Source: Synechococcus sp. NB0720_010
GTDB taxonomy: Bacteria; Cyanobacteriota; Cyanobacteriia; PCC-6307; Cyanobiaceae
Direction: 5' to 3'
Length of the DNA stretch: 64,000 bases
Assembly: GCF_023078835.1 (NCBI RefSeq)
Contig: NZ_CP090898.1
Location: forward strand, 1,428,045 to 1,492,044
Part shown: in pieces, positions 59,009 to 64,000 of the stretch
Position numbering within the stretch: position 1 is the stretch's first letter
How the letters are laid out: every line of letters starts with the position of its first letter
The notes under the pieces: generated by a model
Databases searched by the model: none
Told to the model about the DNA's origin: nothing
Seen by the model: the letters and a program-made list of their open reading frames with translations, nothing else
Program-made: the position numbers and the translations under genes

Positions 59009-60991
59009 ATGTCAGAGACCGGCCTCACCCCTGCCGAAGCAGCGGCGGCTGCCATGCAACGCAGCGTGTTCGGTGACGACGCCGAACCGAACACCCCTGC
59101 TAAAACGACCAAAACGGTGGAGCCCCAGCGCGAGGAGCTCTCCGACTTCATCGAGGCCGCTGGTCTCCTCGAATACGACCCAGCAGCCATCAGTCGGATT
59201 TACGCCGGCGCACCTCAACGTTTGATCCGCCGGCTCTGGCAAACGCTGGTTCCAATCGGCCTCTATCTCTTCGGTGTCGGCTTCGACTGGCTGACCCGCA
59301 GGCTCAAGGATCCCGAGTACGCCCGGGCGCGGGCCAAGGAAGCAGCTGATCTGGTGGCCTCCCTGGGTCCAGCGTTTATCAAGGCCGGTCAGGCCCTCTC
59401 CACCCGCCCCGACATCATTCCGCCACTCCTACTGGAGGAGCTTGCCGGACTGCAGGACCAACTGCCCGGCTTCGATTCGGGCCTGGCGATGGCCTGCATC
59501 GAAGAAGACCTCGGTGCTCCGATTTCAGCGATCTATGCCGAGCTGGAACGGGAGCCGATCTCAGCGGCATCCCTCGGCCAAGTCCACAGGGGTGTTCTGC
59601 TCAGCGGCGAGAAGGTTGCCGTCAAGGTTCAGCGCCCAGGACTGAGGGAACAGATCACCCTGGACCTCTACATCGTCCGGAACATCGCGGCCTGGCTGAA
59701 CACCAACATCGGCTTGATCCGCTCGGACCTCGTGGCCCTGATCGACGAGCTGGGCAAGCGGGTGTTCGAGGAAATGGACTACTGCAACGAGGCGACCAAC
59801 GCCGAAACGTTCGCAGAGCTCCACGCCCACAACCCCCGTATCGCCGTACCCCGGATCTTCCGCGATGCCACGGCCAGGCGCGTGCTGACGATGGAGTGGA
59901 TCGACGGGGTCAAACTCACCAACCTCGAAGCCGTTCGCGAACTCGGGATCGACCCCGACGACATGGTCACCGTGGGGGTGAACTGCTCCCTGCAGCAACT
60001 GCTGGAGCACGGCTTCTTCCACGCCGATCCCCACCCCGGGAACCTGCTGGCCCTGGCTGATGGTCGCCTGGCCTATCTCGACTTCGGAATGATGAGCGAG
60101 GTCAGCCGTGAGAGCCGCACCGGCCTGATCCAAGCGGTGGTCCACCTGGTGAACCGCAATTTCGGAAAGCTGAGCAATGACTTCGTCAGCCTGGGCTTCC
60201 TGGCGGAGGACGTGAATCTCGAGCCGATCGTTCCGGCCTTTGAGCAAGTCTTTGGCCAAGCGCTGGAAATGGGCGTCAGCCGGATGGACTTCAAAGCCGT
60301 CACGGACGACCTCAGCGGTGTGATGTACCGCTTCCCCTTCCGCGTTCCCCCCTATTACGCACTGATCATTCGCTCCCTGGTGACGCTCGAGGGCATCGCC
60401 TTAAGCGTCGATCCCGATTTCAAAATCCTCGGTGCGGCCTACCCCTATTTCGCCCGCCGGCTGATGGAAGACCCGGATCCGCAGCTGCGCAACAGCCTCA
60501 AAGAAATGCTGTTCGACGGCGACATCTTCCGTTGGCAGCGGCTGGACAACCTGATCAGCAGTGCCGCCAGCGGCAGCCAGTTGGACCTGGAGGGACTGCT
60601 CGATCAAGTCCTCGACTTCCTCTTCTCCCCTAAGGCGGGTCTGCTGCGCAACCAGCTCGTCGAAGCTGCTGTCGACCAACTCGACGCCCTGGGCTGGCAA
60701 ACCGCGGTCCGTCTGAGCCAACGCTTGCCTCGGGCCCTGAGGCCACCTGGTCTGCGGGATCGCGTGGCGATCACCGCCAGCGACGTGGAGTTGCTCTCCC
60801 TTGAGCCCATCCAACGCCTCGTGGCCATCCTCAACCAACTGCCTGGATTCGATCCGCAATTGCTGCTCAAACGAGTCCCAAGGCTTCTCCAGGAAACCGA
60901 ACTGCGGCGCATGGGGACAGAGATGGCCAAAGGACTGGCTGAACGCAGCATGGTCAGGCTCGTGCGCGACGTCCTGGTGAGTCCGGCCTAG
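59009..60991 (+). CDS. ABC1/ADCK/UbiB-type atypical kinase
   Basis: A 660-residue protein. The family's N-terminal K-x-G-Q segment is IKAGQALSTRPDIIPP near residue 125. The modified Ala-rich loop is ISAASLGQVHRG near 190, with VAVKVQRPG for the ATP Lys, HADPHPGNLL for the catalytic loop, and YLDFGMMSEV for the metal Asp. Two C-terminal membrane helices, as in plastoglobule ABC1 proteins, are not obvious. The family is linked to quinone and prenyl-lipid metabolism; substrates are unclear. It begins a rightward run to thrC. Confidence 0.9.
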   Translation: MSETGLTPAEAAAAAMQRSVFGDDAEPNTPAKTTKTVEPQREELSDFIEAAGLLEYDPAAISRIYAGAPQRLIRRLWQTLVPIGLYLFGVGFDWLTRRLKDPEYARARAKEAADLVASLGPAFIKAGQALSTRPDIIPPLLLEELAGLQDQLPGFDSGLAMACIEEDLGAPISAIYAELEREPISAASLGQVHRGVLLSGEKVAVKVQRPGLREQITLDLYIVRNIAAWLNTNIGLIRSDLVALIDELGKRVFEEMDYCNEATNAETFAELHAHNPRIAVPRIFRDATARRVLTMEWIDGVKLTNLEAVRELGIDPDDMVTVGVNCSLQQLLEHGFFHADPHPGNLLALADGRLAYLDFGMMSEVSRESRTGLIQAVVHLVNRNFGKLSNDFVSLGFLAEDVNLEPIVPAFEQVFGQALEMGVSRMDFKAVTDDLSGVMYRFPFRVPPYYALIIRSLVTLEGIALSVDPDFKILGAAYPYFARRLMEDPDPQLRNSLKEMLFDGDIFRWQRLDNLISSAASGSQLDLEGLLDQVLDFLFSPKAGLLRNQLVEAAVDQLDALGWQTAVRLSQRLPRALRPPGLRDRVAITASDVELLSLEPIQRLVAILNQLPGFDPQLLLKRVPRLLQETELRRMGTEMAKGLAERSMVRLVRDVLVSPA

Positions 60992-61016
60992 GGTCACCTC
61001 ACTGTTTCGAGGCCCC

Positions 61017-61589
61017 ATGCCGACCTGCAAACGCCAGCGCCTCCTCGCTGCAGCGCTTGGCTTGGGCTTGCTCGGTGGGACGCCAACGCTAGCGGCGGAG
61101 AACGTGGTGTTCGTCACCGGGGCCTTCCGGCGTTCGATCCCAGTGGCGGACTTCGAATACTTGGCGGAGACCGATCAGGCCAGGGGTCTGCTCTCGGATC
61201 TGCTGAGCCTCACGAAGATGGAGCCCAAGGAGGTCTCCAAGCTGCTGAAGGCGGAGCTCGCTATCCCGTTGGTGCTCACCAGCCGCTTGCTGAACACCCG
61301 TCTTGGCGAAGCGATCCTGGCCCGGGTGGCCAAGATCATCTATCCACTCAAAGCCCCTGGAGCAGGCATCCCCGCCCTACGAGCCGGTGTGATCAATGCC
61401 CTGGTGGCAGGCGACGACAAGATCAATGCGATCAGCTTCATGCAGGCCTACCCGGTCGATGAGCTGGAGGTCAGCATTCCGGCGCTGATGAACGTGCTCG
61501 AAAAAGCCAAATCCATCAGCCAGTTGATCTCCTTCTTTTCCGATTCGCCCCTGGATGGGCTGAGGGGCGACAACAAGGCTGCCCCGTAG
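61017..61589 (+). CDS. DUF1400-family (cyanobacterial) exported protein
   Basis: A 190-residue protein. Residues 1-26 form a signal peptide (LLAAALGLGLLGGTPTLAAE). ENVVFVTGAFRRSIPVADF and LSLTKMEPKEVSKLL match the DUF1400 domain, which precedes an alpha/beta-hydrolase in longer cyanobacterial proteins. This one is shorter and carries only the N-terminal domain. Function unknown. It lies 25 bases after the UbiB-like kinase and 28 bases before thrC, so it is probably co-transcribed. Confidence 0.78.
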   Translation: MPTCKRQRLLAAALGLGLLGGTPTLAAENVVFVTGAFRRSIPVADFEYLAETDQARGLLSDLLSLTKMEPKEVSKLLKAELAIPLVLTSRLLNTRLGEAILARVAKIIYPLKAPGAGIPALRAGVINALVAGDDKINAISFMQAYPVDELEVSIPALMNVLEKAKSISQLISFFSDSPLDGLRGDNKAAP

Positions 61590-61617
61590 ATTCGGGTCCA
61601 GAGCGTCCCAGCCGACC

Positions 61618-62727
61618 GTGCCCCTGCTGACTTCCATCCGCCGGCGACTGGGATCGAAGAAAGCAACGATGCAGGACTGGCCGGGCCTGATCGAGGGCTA
61701 CCGCCGCTGGTTGCCCGTCAGCGACAAAACGCCTGTCATCACCCTGCGGGAAGGGGCCACCCCGTTGATCCCTGCCCCCTCCATTGCTGAGCGGATTGGC
61801 AAGGGGGTCAAGGTCTACCTCAAATACGACGGCCTGAACCCCACCGGATCCTTCAAGGACCGGGGCATGACCATGGCCATCTCCAAAGCCAAGGAAGCGG
61901 GTTCCGAGGCAGTGATCTGTGCCAGCACCGGCAACACCTCCGCGGCGGCAGCGGCCTATGCCAAGCGCGGTGGCATGCGGGCCTTCGTCTTGATCCCCGA
62001 TGGCTATGTGGCCCAGGGCAAGCTGGCCCAAGCCCTGCTCTACGGCGCGGAAGTCCTGGCGGTGAAGGGCAACTTTGACCGGGCCCTGGCGATCGTTCGC
62101 GAAGTGGCGGACCAATACCCCGTCACGCTGGTGAACTCCCTGAATCCCTACCGACTGCAAGGGCAAAAAACCGCAGCCTTCGAGGTGGTGGATGCCCTCG
62201 GCGAGGCCCCGGATTGGCTCTGCATCCCCGTCGGCAACGCCGGCAACATCAGCGCCTACTGGATGGGCTTCAACGAGTACAAGGCAGCCGGCCACAGCCG
62301 CAAGCTGCCCCGAATGATGGGCTTCCAGGCGGCCGGTTCAGCCCCCCTGGTCCTCGGCCACACCGTCGAGCAACCCGACACCATCGCCACTGCGATCCGA
62401 ATCGGAAACCCGGTCAACAAGGAGAACGCGCTGAAGGCCCGGGCTGAAAGCAACGGCGACTTCATGGCCGTCACCGACGCCGAAATCATCGAGGCCTACA
62501 AGTTGCTCGGCAGTGGCGAAGGCGTCTTCTGCGAGCCCGCCAGCGCAGCCTCCGTCGCCGGTCTGATCAAACGGCGCGACGAAGTCCCTGCAGGCGCCAC
62601 GGTGGTCTGTGTCCTCACAGGCAACGGCCTGAAGGACCCGACAACCGCAATCGAGCACAACGACTCCAAGTTCCATACCGGACTCGATGCCGACACCGCC
62701 AAGGTGGCGCAAGTGATGGGCTTCTGA
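61618..62727 (+). CDS. thrC: Threonine synthase
   Basis: A PLP enzyme that converts O-phosphohomoserine to threonine. NPTGSFKDRGMTMA carries the PLP-binding Lys near residue 81. STGNTSAAAAAYA, IPVGNAGNISAYWMG and GEGVFCEPASAASVAG are the other conserved loops. GTG 61618 gives 369 residues with a short basic lead; ATG 61669 (352 residues, MQDWPGLIEGYRRW) is a good alternative start. It is the last gene before a strong terminator and the likely origin. Confidence 0.93.
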   Translation: MPLLTSIRRRLGSKKATMQDWPGLIEGYRRWLPVSDKTPVITLREGATPLIPAPSIAERIGKGVKVYLKYDGLNPTGSFKDRGMTMAISKAKEAGSEAVICASTGNTSAAAAAYAKRGGMRAFVLIPDGYVAQGKLAQALLYGAEVLAVKGNFDRALAIVREVADQYPVTLVNSLNPYRLQGQKTAAFEVVDALGEAPDWLCIPVGNAGNISAYWMGFNEYKAAGHSRKLPRMMGFQAAGSAPLVLGHTVEQPDTIATAIRIGNPVNKENALKARAESNGDFMAVTDAEIIEAYKLLGSGEGVFCEPASAASVAGLIKRRDEVPAGATVVCVLTGNGLKDPTTAIEHNDSKFHTGLDADTAKVAQVMGF

Positions 62728-62745
62728 ACCTCTTGAGACCGCTTT

Positions 62746-62770
62746 GCCCGGCCACAAGCCGGGCTTTTTT
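62746..62770 (+). terminator. Rho-independent terminator after thrC
   Basis: A perfect 7-bp stem (GCCCGGC / GCCGGGC) with loop CACAA at 62746-62764, followed by six T (62765-62770). It is 18 bases after the thrC stop and ends the rightward kinase-DUF1400-thrC transcript. It also insulates the region before dnaN. Confidence 0.92.
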
Positions 62771-63145
62771 GTGTCCAAGAAAGCCAACCAATCCAAAAAG
62801 CGACTGCCCACAACCTGTGGAAAGAAGGCTGGAAAAACCAAGAACCAGAAACCGCCGGAACTCGCTCGTTTTTCCACAATCCTGGGAAAAGGAGGAAAGG
62901 GCTCCAATAGTCCGCAGTCCAGATCCTTGTTCCACAGGCCTGCGGGAAGCGAAACCCTTTGCAGTCAATAGGAGTTGGTGATTTCCCAGGGTTTCCCCAA
63001 GACCTACGACTACGGATTGGGATTTCTTTCTTCTTGATCCTTTAATCCTTAATCGGTCGTCTGGGGATTGCCGGGGAACCCGATCGCTCGACCCGTTGCG
63101 CTTCCGCTTGGGTTGTGGAAGCGTGGAGGCCCCTTCAGTCCTGCC
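62771..63145. other. Probable chromosomal replication origin region
   Basis: About 375 bases without a gene between the thrC terminator and dnaN. It contains DnaA-box-like 9-mers of the cyanobacterial TTTTCCACA type: an exact copy at 62870-62878; TGTTCCACA at 62928-62936 and, on the minus strand, CTTTCCACA at 62816-62824, each with one mismatch; and GCTTCCACA on the minus strand at 63114-63122 with two mismatches. An AT/T-rich stretch (about 63021-63055) could be the unwinding element. In related picocyanobacteria the origin lies upstream of dnaN, which fits. The boxes are read from sequence; origin function is inference. Confidence 0.7.
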
Positions 63146-64000
63146 ATGAAGCTGGTCTGCTCCCAGGCCGAACTGAGTTCCAGTCTTCAACTGGTGAGCA
63201 GGGCTGTTGCCGCACGTCCCACCCATCCGGTTCTTGCGAATGTGCTGCTGACCGCAGATGCCGGAACGGGTCGCCTGAGCTTGACGGGATTCGATCTGAG
63301 CCTGGGCATCCAAACCAGCCTGAGCGCCTCAGTTGCCACCAGCGGTGCCATCACCCTTCCCGCCCGGCTCTTTGGTGAGATCGTTTCGCGGATGCCGGCC
63401 GACAGCCCGATCACCCTCTGCTGCGAAGACGGCAGTGAGCAGGTCGAGTTGACCAGCCTCTCGGGCAGTTATCAGATGCGGGGGATGCCCGCCGATGATT
63501 TTCCTGAGCTCCCTCTGGCTCAAGCGGGAACTCCGATCAAGTTGGATCCAGAGGTCCTCGTCAAGGGTTTGCGCGCAACCCTCTTCGCCAGCAGTGGTGA
63601 TGAGGCCAAGCAGCTGCTGACCGGTGTTCACCTGGGCCTGGATCAGAACGGTCTGGAATGCGCCGCCACTGATGGCCACCGTCTGGCCGTCCTGCGTCTG
63701 CAGAACGCCTCCAGCAGTGAGGCAGAGCTGGATGTGACGGTGCCCGCCCGCTCCCTTCGGGAGTTGGAGCGTTTGCTCTCCAGCCGCGGCGGCAGCGATG
63801 CCGTGAGCCTCTTTTGTGATCGCGGTCAGGTGGTCTTCCAATGGGCTGACCAGGTCCTGACCAGCCGCAGCCTCGATGGCACTTACCCCAACTACCGGCA
63901 GCTGATCCCCGAAAGCTTCGGTCGCCAGCTTCAGGTCGATCGCAAGGGTCTCCTGAGCGCCCTGGAGCGTGTGGCGGTCTTGGCCGATCAACACAACAAC
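63146..64000 (+). CDS. dnaN: DNA polymerase III beta subunit (sliding clamp), N-terminal part
   Basis: The open frame starts at ATG 63146 (MKLVCSQAELSSSLQLVSR) and runs through the window edge, giving 285 codons. DGHRLAVLR near residue 174 and SFLD-like DGTYPNYRQLIPESF near 244 are standard clamp motifs; two of the three clamp domains are complete. The clamp tethers DNA polymerase III to DNA. The upstream gap contains DnaA-box-like sequences. The remaining third of the gene lies outside the window. Confidence 0.95.
   Translation, partial: MKLVCSQAELSSSLQLVSRAVAARPTHPVLANVLLTADAGTGRLSLTGFDLSLGIQTSLSASVATSGAITLPARLFGEIVSRMPADSPITLCCEDGSEQVELTSLSGSYQMRGMPADDFPELPLAQAGTPIKLDPEVLVKGLRATLFASSGDEAKQLLTGVHLGLDQNGLECAATDGHRLAVLRLQNASSSEAELDVTVPARSLRELERLLSSRGGSDAVSLFCDRGQVVFQWADQVLTSRSLDGTYPNYRQLIPESFGRQLQVDRKGLLSALERVAVLADQHNN

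Overview
The window is chromosomal DNA from a cyanobacterium, most likely a GC-rich Synechococcus/Cyanobium-type alpha-cyanobacterium. The evidence is the gene set: a ferredoxin-type heme oxygenase, a DUF1400 protein, a UbiB/ABC1-type kinase, split glycolate dehydrogenase genes (glcE, glcF), the run DUF502-nusB-ftsY-PP2C-argH-RNA-binding protein, and thrC directly upstream of dnaN. Coding is very dense. Neighbouring genes often share 1-4 nt (ATGA, GTGA, TTGA or TGATG), and most convergent gene pairs overlap at their 3' ends.

Layout. 1-18049 is an envelope-polysaccharide region. It holds the end of an ABC exporter, a GT-D-fold protein, GT2, GT4, GT11-like and GT92-like glycosyltransferases, an anchored SGNH hydrolase, and two divergent polyprenyl-phosphate sugar-1-phosphate transferase-like proteins, one without the catalytic Asp-Glu. 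hisS and galE also lie here. 18014-25766 holds cca, a UvrD/PcrA helicase, an ABC exporter, another glycosyltransferase, heme oxygenase and a small unknown gene. icd follows, then an AT-rich island (about 27260-33373). The island has an SGNH protein, about 950 bp without an intact gene, and a four-gene set: carbamoyltransferase, SxtJ-like, DUF5989 and SGNH hydrolase. The order matches sxtI-J-K-L of saxitoxin clusters, but no toxin-core gene is visible, so modification of a surface glycan is the likelier role. The SGNH gene of this set carries a frameshift at a run of nine A and an in-frame TGA.

33430-41839 holds glcF, an APC permease, a DUF1537 kinase, glcE, an aldose-epimerase-like gene, a dolichyl-phosphate-mannose-synthase-like GT2, a GtrA protein and an alpha/beta hydrolase. 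41836-53193 is the housekeeping block: RNA-binding protein, argH, PP2C phosphatase, ftsY, nusB, DUF502, an HpsJ-like gene, queG, a TPR protein and a GyrA/ParC-type topoisomerase subunit. A short AT-rich segment with a sugar O-methyltransferase (53046-54295) separates it from uvrA, recN, the UbiB-like kinase, DUF1400, thrC, a clear terminator, a probable replication origin (62771-63145) and the start of dnaN.

Together, glycosyltransferases, sugar transferases, GalE, methyltransferase, carbamoyltransferase and SGNH enzymes would build and decorate cell-surface glycans. The three AT-rich segments look like later acquisitions in a compact core. The most notable points are the sxtIJKL-like set with its broken SGNH gene, the catalytically stripped sugar-transferase paralog, the origin, and a probable inversion breakpoint marked by the methyltransferase island. 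No tRNA, rRNA, CRISPR array, transposase or integrase was found.
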